Below, in pieces: positions 10,001-22,000 of a stretch of DNA of 32,352 bases. Each line of letters opens with the position of its first letter. Position 1 is the stretch's first letter. A program made the position numbers and the translations under genes. Source of the stretch: Apostichopus californicus (lineage: Eukaryota; Echinodermata; Holothuroidea; Aspidochirotida; Stichopodidae); contig JAIPMN010002031.1 of the NCBI GenBank assembly GCA_020650975.1, positions 1-32,352 of the forward strand. The letters are read 5' to 3'. The notes beneath the pieces were generated by a model. The model did not search any database. It had not been told where the DNA came from and worked only from the letters and a program-made list of their open reading frames with translations.

Positions 10001-13000
10001 GCAATCTCTCTAAACTTCTCAATGCACATATCCCCCGCAAATAAATTTTATAAGTTGCTTATTTCCTCAACACGGTATCCCACTTCTTAACAGATTTGAG
10101 CACAGAGTGTTCCACGTAGCTGAAAAAAAAAATGCCCACTAACCTAGAATTGAAAGGACATGAATGACAATGTTAAACAACTTGGTCTCCAGATTTTCGT
10201 ATGCAACAGTTGTCTAATCATCTCTGCTATGAAAGTTTGCAATGTACTACATCTTGAGTGTTATATTACAGACCATTAAAGCAAAAACCCCCAATTCTGT
10301 AGCTCCTCTTTAAGCATGTACTTATTAATGGCTTGAGAAAATTATGGTACAAATTCATTTTGGACGTCTATAGCTGCTTTGGACATACTCATCCATACAA
10401 CTGGACTGGACCTCTTTACAGTAACCTATTAATGTCCATCAGGTTACATAAATACTGACCGGTTTGCCGTTGTTTTCCCAACCAAGGTACAATTTAACGA
10501 TTGTTTTTGCAGCCTGCATGTCTTTATAAAACCAGCCAAGAAGTTTCTTTTATTCCATCACTGCCATCTGTGTTACTACAGTAGCTATCTCTTGTTCTCG
10601 AAATGTTGTATAAATCAGTAAAGCATCATTCTATTTAAATATCTTCTATTGGTCTGAAAAGAAATACCTGTCAGAGTTCATGAAGGCTGACAAACAACAT
10701 TTTGGGATGCTAAATACAGTCATTGCAAATTATTTGTCTGACTCTGGATGACTTGTTAATGATGTTAAGGGAAGAAATGGTATTGAAATCATTTGTTCTT
10801 TTCTTTAATACCTGTACAATCCTGGGAGACATATATACATATACTATCCAACATTGGGTTCAGCTCGGGAGCCTGGTCCACAGCGACCCTGAAAAATTAC
10901 AATAGAAGGAAAAGAAAAAACAATGAGGAAAGTTTTGTCAATGCCTGCCATTATCATAATATTTGGAGATTAAGCCCCGAGTTTGTTTACACATAACCAA
11001 ATTAAATACTTCCTTCCTACTTTGGTCAATGTTCGTACCTAAAGTCCTTCTTCTCTTGCCTTTAAATGAGGTTCCTTCCTGCAGAAGAAGTATACAAACT
11101 TTCCACCCCGCTGGTTTGTATGTTAAAAAGTCTCCACAGTTACCCATTTCTTCACTACTGTGAAAACCTATTTACTAACTCTAGTGAAGTTGTATTAAAC
11201 CATTCATGTATATCGGCCTGGGGGAGGGGGTATTATACAATGCTAAGCAGTCACATGTTTATATTGGCTTGGAAGGGGGGAGGGGGGGTTATTGTACAAT
11301 GCTAAGCAGACACATGTGCAAGTGTTAGAATTCTAATGGATTAGAACTTACACTTCACAGTCAGGGGCTATATATATTTTATGTAAAGCTCATTTTAGAT
11401 TTAACGATTTGGAAGACAATTTCAGAAAGCCTGGTGGTCTCCTGCAGCCAGGGCTAGAAATCAATATCTCCCAGATGTTAGGTTACCTCTCAGATGTTAG
11501 GTTACCTCTCAGATGTTAGGTTACCTCACAGATGCTAGGTTACCTCACAGATGTTAGGTTACCACACAGATGTTAGGTTACCTCACAGATGTTAGGTTAC
11601 CACACAGATGTTAGGTTATCTCCCAGATGTTAGGTTACCTCCCAGATGTTAGGTTACCTCACAGATGTTAGGTTATCTCCCAGATGTTAGGTTACCTCCC
11701 AGATGTTAGGTTACCACACAGATGTTAGGTTATCTCCCAGATGTTAGGTTACCTCACAGATGTTAGGTTACCTCTCAGATGTTAGGTTACCTCCCAGATG
11801 TTAGGTTACCTCACAGATGTTAGGTTACCTCACAGATGTTAGGTTACCTCCCAGATGTTAGGTTACCTCACAGATGTTAGGTTACCTCCAAGATGTTAGG
11901 TTACCTCCCAGATGTTACGATACCTCACAGATGTTACGATACCTCACAGATGTTAGGTTACCTTTCAGATGTTAGGTTACCTTGCCACCACCTTGTACCA
12001 CTCGACCATAGTCACTACTACCCTCTGACCTCCAACTACTTCTTTAAAAATGTAAACCTTTAAATCTTTCTGTCAATATTACATGTATCCCAGTGAAAAC
12101 AATCAGGGATTGACCCATATTCAGGGTTACATAGCTCAGTTGGTTGTCTACAGGACTTGTTATATGGTGATATCACAATTTTAAATCCTGCTTTAATCTA
12201 AAGCATGAAAATCCTGACAGGTCTCCGACAAAATTTGAGACAGGCTACAGCAGCTGTTTTGGGTTGAGGACAGACCTTGTTATGGTGAGGCTACCAGTAT
12301 GAATCCTGGTTTGTCTTATATGGCAAAGTAACACCTGATATGGACCAGCCCACAACTTGTAGCTGCTTCAATCTGTCGGTTTCAAACCAGCACTATCGTG
12401 AGATCACCGTCATGAACCGCAGGGTGACCTTAAGTAAAGCAACAACTTGCTGGCACCTGCCCAAACTTGAGGCTTTTTATCTCTGTTGACTGTGATCAGG
12501 ACTATGGTGAGGTCACCGGCTAAAACCCTGCTTTGATCTTTTAAGCATGGTAACACCTGACAAGGACTGGATCAAAACAAAGTATGAGTCGCTTTGATGG
12601 CTGGGACCAAGACTATGATGAGACTCACCAGTACGAAGCCTCTTTAACATTGGCATACTTACTTAATGATATGGGCCACCGATGCTGGACCAAACCAGTC
12701 CCCTGCTCTTTTACCAGATTGCTTCCCGATCTCTACTAAATGGTGGACCGAGAACGGGCTCATATCGGAGGGTTGGTCCCCGAACCATTGGATTATTTGA
12801 CGATGTAACTTTTCAGACTCTACGGTTTGACTCTTGTAAAGATTCCAGTCTATGTAGAAGGAAATAAATCAAAGCATCGTTAAAGTTAAAAAGACCAAGA
12901 CAAAAAAATGAATGGAACTTACAAATGCCCTTCCCCCCCCCCCAAAAAAAACCCCATATCATCTCTAGGATTTTCTCTTGCCTACATATGATTTTTAATA

Positions 13001-16000
13001 CCTGTAGATCAATGTTTTTCTGATGGTGAAGGGTTAGTGGGAGGTGAAGGGGTGGGATGGTAGGCTGTGAAGAGATGGGGGGTGGGAACAATAATACCCT
13101 TTCTTTTATTAACACATCACACTCATTAAATGGTTATCTGGCAGATTAACATTCACACCATACCTTGGTGTAAAACAACACTTTGTACAAAGAAAGATAT
13201 ATCTAGAGGGTCACCGGGCAAACAAGTTCAGAAAAGATTTAACTAAGTCCATTGAAGGAATAGAAAGACTTGTACAGGTATATACTCTGGGTGGTAGAAT
13301 GAGAAGGAGGGACATTGACCAATAGTGATTGATCTGATCGGTCAGATGTACCGTACTCAAAATGTTAAATCTGAGCAAGGCAGCAGAGGTAGTTAGAAGC
13401 TAAGGAAGCGAGAAAAAAAGTTTTGCCTGTAAAACATTTCATACCATACCTCGTCCGAGGAAGTGAAGGATTAAGGACTGGGCTAGAAGCATCTGACCAC
13501 TTCGAAGCATGCATCCCCACCCACAGTCTGTCGTTAACGTCGAACCGGACAGCTGGGGAAATTCCCTTCTATACGTCAACCAGATACGAGACACAAAATC
13601 CTGCTTGAACAGCTCCTCGGCTGGAGAACGAACTGCCTGTAGTCCAGGATGTAGTTTGTCTAGATCAGGGTCTGAAAGAAGAAACATTTTATGGTTAAAA
13701 TAACAGTTTGTGAAAGCTGATATTATCTAACTTTTTTGACTGATACATGATTACTAAGCTAATTTGTCATTTCTGTAACACAGTACTCTGGGAATGTCCC
13801 AGAGTACTGTGTTATGTGGTCATTCTAATGCATGTCTGTCGATAAACTCACATGACCTATTTATTACCTTCCCTCAGTCACATGGAACCTACAATTATAC
13901 TGTATATGTTTGCACTCCGCAGATATAAACACTGTACCCACTCACTGCATTCATGTCCAAATGCTTGCTCTTGGTGGGTTCATTTCTTATGATCAGAGCT
14001 AAAAGATTAAATTTTTTGTTGTCAAACAACAGCATGAGAACTGACACTAGTCTACATATAAGTATGAGGTGGTATAAAGCTTAAATTTCTCCTCATAATC
14101 TGTGGTAGGATGAGATGGAGTGCGAGTGAATGGTTCCTGGAGGAGGGGGGTGGTTAAAAATGTTAATTACCAGATCTATCACTCTAGAAGGGGCAAGAAT
14201 GCTACAGTATGGTGTGTTCTGAGGAAAATCAAGTAAATACTTTTAGTGGGCTCCTCTGGAAGGCAGTGCTTCTGCACTGAGCAAGACTACCCTCATTAAT
14301 GATGACAATAATAAAAATAAAATATAAAATATAAAAATGTGGGTATTAAAAAAATTTGACCACTTGTGCAGAGTACTGCATCCAGCTCTAGGGTAGGCAA
14401 TATATATCCCACCATGTGTTATTGTGTTTGTTCTGCTGCTCAGAGTTGTAAGTGTACAAGTATGTTAATTAAGGCTTCATCTCAGTATGAAGTGGAAAAC
14501 ATCAATTGTTACACACATTGGTCTAACGACATTTAATGGACATTAACTGTACAGGGGTGCTTACAGTACTGTACCAGATTTCCAAAAGATGAACAGTAAC
14601 ACTGTAATTCAAACTTTTGCATGCAGTGAACATTAGTGTATTTCTCTTGTTTGTGAAGTTTTGCATCTGTTTCGTGCTGAAGCTGAGAGGGTTTAAAAAG
14701 GACTTTCCTTTCTTGGAGCCCTTCAAGAATCAAGAATCTATTAACCACAACTGATATTGTACAACGTATACTGTACAGTATACAATACACGTTTCATGAC
14801 AATTAAAGGTTTAACTGGATTACTCTACGTCTGATAGAACAAGAGTGCCATTATTGTGAGGAGATACAGTAGGTATAATAAGTGAGGAAGTCAGTAAGAG
14901 TTTTGCATCAAATGAGAAATCGCCACGGAAAATACAATACTGAAAAAAAAGAAAAAAGTTGCATTTTGTCATTCTTCAAACTGAAATGGTATTGAAGATA
15001 ATACTTTTATCGTCACACTGCTGTAATGTATGATCCCACTAAATATTAAGGAAATGTTGTTTACTGTAAATAGCGATAACAACTTCTACTAATATCAGGC
15101 AATCTGGTTTATGTTTATGTTGCTAAGGGTTTCACGTACAGCACTTTTGAATTAAAATATGAATTCGATATGAAACTTATCTATTGATAAAAGCAAAAGG
15201 TTCCCAGTTTAGACCAAGTTACACTGTACAGTAGTACTGTACAGGGATGTCTCTTTATAAATTATATTCCTAATCCCTGCACAAAGGTCAACGTTAAGGA
15301 AGATAATCCTGGACTTAATCATAATATTTTAGATCCACTTGGCATTTTCAAAAAAAGAAAAAAAAGTATTATATTCTCTAAAAACATCCACTTGTTAAGT
15401 ACAGTATATCCTTTCACAAACATTGACTTTGCTGGAAACTTGAAGTGCCACAGCCTGGCTATAAGGGACTATACAGTTAATGTACAGCACAGAGACTATA
15501 CCATTGCCTGCCAGCTATATACTACTGTATGCGGACAGTACTGTACACAGAGCACAAAAAGAAGTTTTAGTTGCGTCACAGAAACTTTCTGTAATACAAA
15601 AATAAAGTATTTACGACCCACTTGGCATGTTTTTTTTATAAAATAATTTTTTTTATGATATTCTCAGATACTGTACTTCTTGATAGAGCTTATAGTTAGG
15701 CCTCAGAGCATGTAAGTACAGTACTTTGACATTAACACACGTACTGTACACAACAACGTAGAGACTAGAACAGAGATTATTACTATATTTTGTGATGTTT
15801 AACTGCAATTTATGCCTCAAAATTTGCTAAATTATTTATAGCCCTACTGTAGTTAAAATACTTTAGGTAATAGGTACCAATTTATATTTTACTGTAGGCA
15901 TATACCCTCCACCTGCCACATCCCATCCTGTACCCTTATGTGTACAATGAGACTTTTATAGGTCAAAAAACATATATATATTACGTACATGTTCAATATG

Positions 16001-19000
16001 CTTGATAAAAACTATAAACTTTGAATCATTTTTTGAGGAGGTTTGGAATATCTTTACGTTTAGTTTATTGTACATATACTGTACTGTATGGTATCTATAT
16101 GTTTGTTTGTTATACACTATCATTATACTCACAAGGAGTTTCAAACAACTCATTCAAGAAAATTAATACACACGTGCAAAACAAGCAACATTTTGTGACC
16201 CATGAAGGCAGGGGGGGGGGGGGTCCAAAACCAATGCAGGCACAACAAACCTCAACAAACCTCAAGACACAGTGTACCGTTGATACCCAAGATGACCACC
16301 CCCTTTCCCCTACTCCCTTTGGGATACAGTAGGAAGGAACATCCTACAGTTCAAACCAACAGATTAGACATATTATAGACAGTAAATGAGCTAATGAGTG
16401 AATGAGTGAAGCTATCTATCACCAATAAAGTGCAACAAACTCATGGATATTTCACCTTGACATGAAACAGCTAATATAATGCCTTCCTCTTTAACAGGTC
16501 TTCATTTAGTCTGAAGATTCGGTATCCTGTAGGACACCAGGTATTACTACAGTACTGTAAGTGTACATGGCCCTTCAGTGCAGTCAACACCACAGTATAC
16601 TGTTAACAGTATGTGCAGATTCAATACACAACAGAAATTATACAGAATTTTAGTGCATAATTTAATTAATCCCCAAAATGGTTACACGTAACATCCTTTA
16701 CATACTGTACTGTACATACGTATAGTATGTACTTATGTATGGATTTTGAACTAGCAGGAAGGAAAAGTCTTTGAAATTGCTCCAATGAATGCAAAAGTTA
16801 ATTTTTTCAAGAACATTTAAAATACTTTTGACTCTTACTGTCCTCATGATCAGTAAAATCAATTACCCGTTTTATGTCGAGAAATGCTCCGCACTTTTGG
16901 TAAAATTGTCAAAAAAAATGCAAAAGTTGCTTTCGAAACTGCCACAATTAGAGTACCATACTGTACCTTTTTCAACACGAAAATCGAAAGTGCGGTCAGC
17001 TTAAAAACTTGCACTACAGTAGATGGATGGATACTTAAATGAGATCTACTGTACAAAGTGGGAAAGTTGAATATGATATCTAGTCTTGTCTCATTAAAAG
17101 TTCCCGAAATGAGAAGATGCTTTAAACTAGTATTTACAAAAATACTGTTGAAAGATTCTACAGATTTCAAAGGTGTACAGTGTTCTAAAGCCTTACAATG
17201 ATGATGATGATTCATGGGTTAAATAATGGCTGCTAAGATAGCAAAAAACATCTTGCAAGGGTTTTTAAATCGCACAACTGGACAGTTGACTAGGCGATAG
17301 AATGAAAGGGAGACCTACACTGTACAGTACGTTCACAAGAGGTGAGCTGTACTGTGGCAGCTACAGTATGTGTATATATGTCAGTGTCAAAAGAATCGCA
17401 GAAAGTCATGCAACTGCACTAATTGTAAAGTCAGAGTGCACTTAGAGCTCTATGAGGAGACAGGTAAGTGATGATGTACAGAAATTAAAAAAAAAGTGGC
17501 TGATTTAAATTTCAAGAGTAGATATATGGAATAGTAGATGGATGATTTACACTGCTCAAGGGTAGTGTTTAACAGTACTTGCAAAGTCAATGAATTTTAG
17601 ACCTTGCACAGGGACCCCATATTCTGTATACATACATATTCATGAGAATAGATGTGCCACAGGTTGAATTTTACATGGTCATCAAAAACCATCCATGTTT
17701 GCGAAATAGTCTGCTTTGAAATATGCCACAAATATCTCAAAGGTTTTACACATTTTTTTTTGGGGGGGGGGGGCAAGTAAAGGCAAAAGAACTTTCCATA
17801 ATTTTTGGTTTTATGACAGACATTGTTGAAGACTTTTAGGTCTTAACTTAACGTCAAGCACTTCATACTGTAGTGTGTATACCTTTAGGCAGTGCATACA
17901 GTTCTGTACAAGGTCTTACTACTAAAAACAGTGTTAAATACAGTAATGTGTAAATTTACTATATATATAGTACTGTACATACTACTGTACATACACAGCA
18001 ATATTTGTACAATACAATTTCAATCACTGTGGGGTCTGCAGGGGGGTAAAACATATATGTTTTTTGTCCACATTCAGTTCAGGCTAATGAATGCCAGACA
18101 TTTATCAATTATTGTACGTGTGTGTGACTGAAGAAATTACTGTACAGTAGGGCTGAAAGTTTTGGCATACAAGGGAAAAGAATAATCAATTCAAAGAATT
18201 ATAAATTATACAAGTTTTTAATGAAAATAAGGAGCTGATGAAGTTCATGAATAATCACAAAAATATCACAATGCCAAAATCAAAGGTTCTGGAATGTTGT
18301 ACCTGTCCTCTAATGTCATTGTCCATGCTGAAGATTAACTTAAGAGATAATTCAGTACACCGGCCCGAAAAGTTTGGGCCACTAAAATTTGCTGGGCATT
18401 TAAATTTCCTGAAGGGTGTACTGTAGGTTTGAATTTGAGCAAGGATGTCCATTATCTGACTTACTAGCATATTTTGGGCCAATACTGGTGACCTTTATGC
18501 TAAAAAGAGACAGATGTTGGTAACATGGACATGGTTTTACAGTTTTATTAGTTCCTGTACTACTGTGAATAGGCAATCATACAGTACAGTATCTATCTAC
18601 ATGCATACAGTATAAATACACTGTGCAGTAAGCCTACATATAGAATCTACATGTATACGTTATACACTGTGCAGTAGGCCTAAATATAGATTCTACATAC
18701 AGTAGGCATGTATTAGTGTTATGTATTAGTAGCTGGAAGTGGATATCTTCATTTTATATTAAAGGGTCAAGTGTACACTTCAGTAGAATGGGCTTCACAG
18801 TCACACCACCTACAGTATAGCCATGCAGGAAATAATGTCCACTAGGGGCTGCCTTAAATTGACCAGACCTAGATCAAAGGAAACAGCATTTGTTATGCAA
18901 CACAGTGAAAAATGTCAGGTACAGTACTGTGTGGCACAGCATGTATGGATGTGAACTTCATCTGATTTCACTACTTTACAGAACTAGGTCTATTGTAGCT

Positions 19001-22000
19001 GCGGTCCCTTCACGCCTCCCAGGACATTTACCCTTTTAAAAACATGTCATCTGGAGATTAAAACACATTTATTCAACTCTGGTCTCTCTGTCAGGAAAAA
19101 TGGCTTTTTGATGTCGATCAAGATCTTCGTTTTGACAAACTGCACTCAATTCAGGGTTACCCCCTCTCCATTCCCCCACCCAACCCCACAAAACTGATTG
19201 GTTTGTTTATTACAAATGACTGCAGTACATATCTACTTGTCTCCATTCGAAGCATGCATTTAGCCATCTACCCATTCTGAAGAAATTAAAGACTGTTATC
19301 ATTTAGCACTGCACCCCACTGACCCATTTCAAATAAACCCACCCCCACCCCATCCTTCACCACCACTTATCTCTTCTGCATACAATTTTCAACTACAAAT
19401 TGCGTTCAAAATTACACTTTTTGACACAAAGCGATAAAAAGATGTAAGATGAGAAGGGATTGATGAAGATTATCAAGAGCAATAGAAGAGCGATGCTTGC
19501 ACAAGAGGATGGCAATTATGGAAGGAAGATGGCCATACACGCACACAGAGAATTGCCAGATGCTAGAGCGATGTATATACGGTAATTGCATAAGGTTATA
19601 TGAGGTGAAGGGGAGAGTACACGCTGTGAATTACAAAATCAATTTAGGGTACTAACAGCGTTTAAAGTCAGTTTGGCAGGTAGTGGAGGATTCAAGGCAG
19701 GAGGTATAGTCAATTATCCCTTGCATACATGTTGAACACTGAAGAGCTACTTGTGAATGTAATGTACATTCCATTTCCATAGGGATCTGACGTTGACAGG
19801 CCCAAAGCGGACTGAAAACTAATCCCTTAACTACTCGTTACTAACTGTGAGGAAGTACTCCATACTCTTACCTTCTGGTCTATGATGATAACATTTCCCT
19901 AGTAACCAAATAGCCTTGTGAATATTGAAAAGAGTTTTAGTCTTCACCGTCCAACCTGCGAAAAAAGAAAATAAAAGAAAGATGATAACGTCTTTTACTA
20001 ATGGCACAATCGTATGGAATTGCAATTTGTAGACTTGTATACATGCAAACTTACTGTGAGTGAGTTTGTGCTATTGTAATGGTAAAACTACATGTACTGT
20101 ACTGAAAGTAAACACAGCAATTTCTGTTAGTATAAAACACCTTCTTTCGAGTAAACCACTTAAAAATGTTACAAACTAAAGTTCTATGTGTAAGTGTAAG
20201 TAACGTACTGTAGGTTAGGTATGGTCTAGATTGGAGTGTACAATACAGGGTATGTGTTGTATGAGGGGACAGCTGTATGAGAACAATGAAGTTATTAATT
20301 GTACACACTTAACCTAACAAACATTCAACTAATTTGTAGTTTATATATACCTGTACACACACATGCTACAGTACCATAAACACAATGGAACATCATTATG
20401 AATCCCTTTCAATTCAAATACTGGAGGTCAATGAATTTCATTCGATCTGATATTCTTGGGAAGGTTACACAGTGTTAAGTTTGGAAACCTACTGTACAGT
20501 ATAACATTTAAAGGAATTCTTCTTTTTTTGATCCACTATCCCTAATGTTAGATGTACAGTAGTAAGTGTTATCTCAAGGACGTTTATACATGGGCACTAC
20601 AGGTCCACTACAGGTCCACTACAGGTCCACTACAGGTCCACTACAGCTTCACTACCTTACAATACTGTATGTGCTACGTATGACCCCTGTCAGCACATCA
20701 CAGAAATGAGACTTGCAGATTTTATCCATGATATTACAGTAATCTATTCTAAAATTACATGAATTCTAGAATTATAATACCACTTGATTTCTGTGTGTGT
20801 GCTTAAATGTTAGTTAAACTGTATAGTTGTAGGTTTACTGTACTGTACATGCACAGTACTGTGCTATAATCTGTTAGTAAGTTTGTGTGGCAGTCTTGAA
20901 GGCTCTAAACTTTGTCTCACATATATACTGTATTATAACACACTACAGTATGTACTGTGTACACAAAACGCTGTTTATGTACACATCTTTGCACAGTTTG
21001 TATACAGTATGTAGCAGTTTGCCCATTTTTCCATAGCTGGAATGAGATATCGTATCAATTCTTCCCTGCTGGTATGCACACTAAGCATACTGTACATACT
21101 TCATAGTGTATTGTCAAGTACTCAAATATGCAGCCTAAACAAGTGGGTGTGAGGAAAGAAACAAGTACTTGAGTTTATACTACCATCATATATACCATGA
21201 AAATGTACTTGTAGGATACTGTACTCAACAACAGTAGGTACTGTAATTGTGTTTTATCCTGGTAGCTAGGCTAAGACTTCCATGATTTAACAATAACAGA
21301 AAGCACTTCCGGCGCCTACATATAATGACGTATATCTTAGAGCAACTGTGGATCTCCTAAACAGTACGCATCGTCGTGACATCAACAAAGCGCAAACTTT
21401 CACAATCGGATCATTGATACAGGCTGTTCAAGATATATACTGTGCAGTGTACAGTACTGTTCCATGCCCAATCTACCACTTCTCATGTTCATAGCTGTTC
21501 CCATGTAGTAGACTATACTATCATCATCATTACAACTTGGCATAATCATCTTTCAAATTCATCACAATTAAGTACACAAACTTCTTTACATGAGGTAAAA
21601 CTACTGTATGGTGGCTATTGTATACAATATCTATCATACCACTGGTCAGGTAATACCAAGTTTTGTAAAGCTAGCTGGTTAGATAGCATATCGATATATG
21701 TATAAAAGCAAAATGAGTAGTGACATAAACACTAGACATTAGGCAACACAAAATAAATGTTACAAAGTCCCTTATTCAGACATATAAAGAAGATGGTTAA
21801 ACCTTTGCGCACAGCCTTAAAAAAACAAAATTTGATGTTTGGTTAAACTACAATACATTACTTCGCACATTGCAGACAGGGCTTAATTAAGTGTTCAAAT
21901 TTTCATGTCTGTATTTTTTTAAGGTTAGAACTGCTCTTTTGTCTCGAGTACAAAAATAAATGATATGGTTCCTTTTGTGCAAAAATTGATAAGTACAGTA

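Larger units (their letters stand above)
10889..12662 (-). other. ATG4 intron 4
   Basis: 1774 bp. It is dominated by a 19 bp minisatellite (11472-11984) and decayed ~115 bp tandem units (12122-12657) that run up to the exon 4 donor. G-rich patches lie near 11219 and 11274. Confidence 0.9.
13672..19871 (-). other. ATG4 intron 2
   Basis: 6200 bp of non-coding DNA. It is peppered with TACTGTA/TACAGTA words and palindromes (14766-14783, 15224-15244), a perfect hairpin (13776-13814), poly(G) tracts near 16211 and 17761, and a short two-copy direct repeat at 18618-18700. The small ORFs here have no recognisable protein similarity. Confidence 0.9.

Noticed and set aside
11472-11984. CRISPR array or TTAGG telomeric repeat
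   Set aside because: There are no unique spacers, the period is a constant 19 bp, and TTAGG occurs only once per unit within a longer word. It is a minisatellite.
13776-13814. microRNA precursor
   Set aside because: An 18 bp stem with a 3 nt loop is too short for Drosha/Dicer processing.
16859-17215. 118-codon minus-strand ORF in intron 2 as an ATG4 exon
   Set aside because: It shows no ATG4 similarity, and exons 2 and 3 join directly in phase without it.
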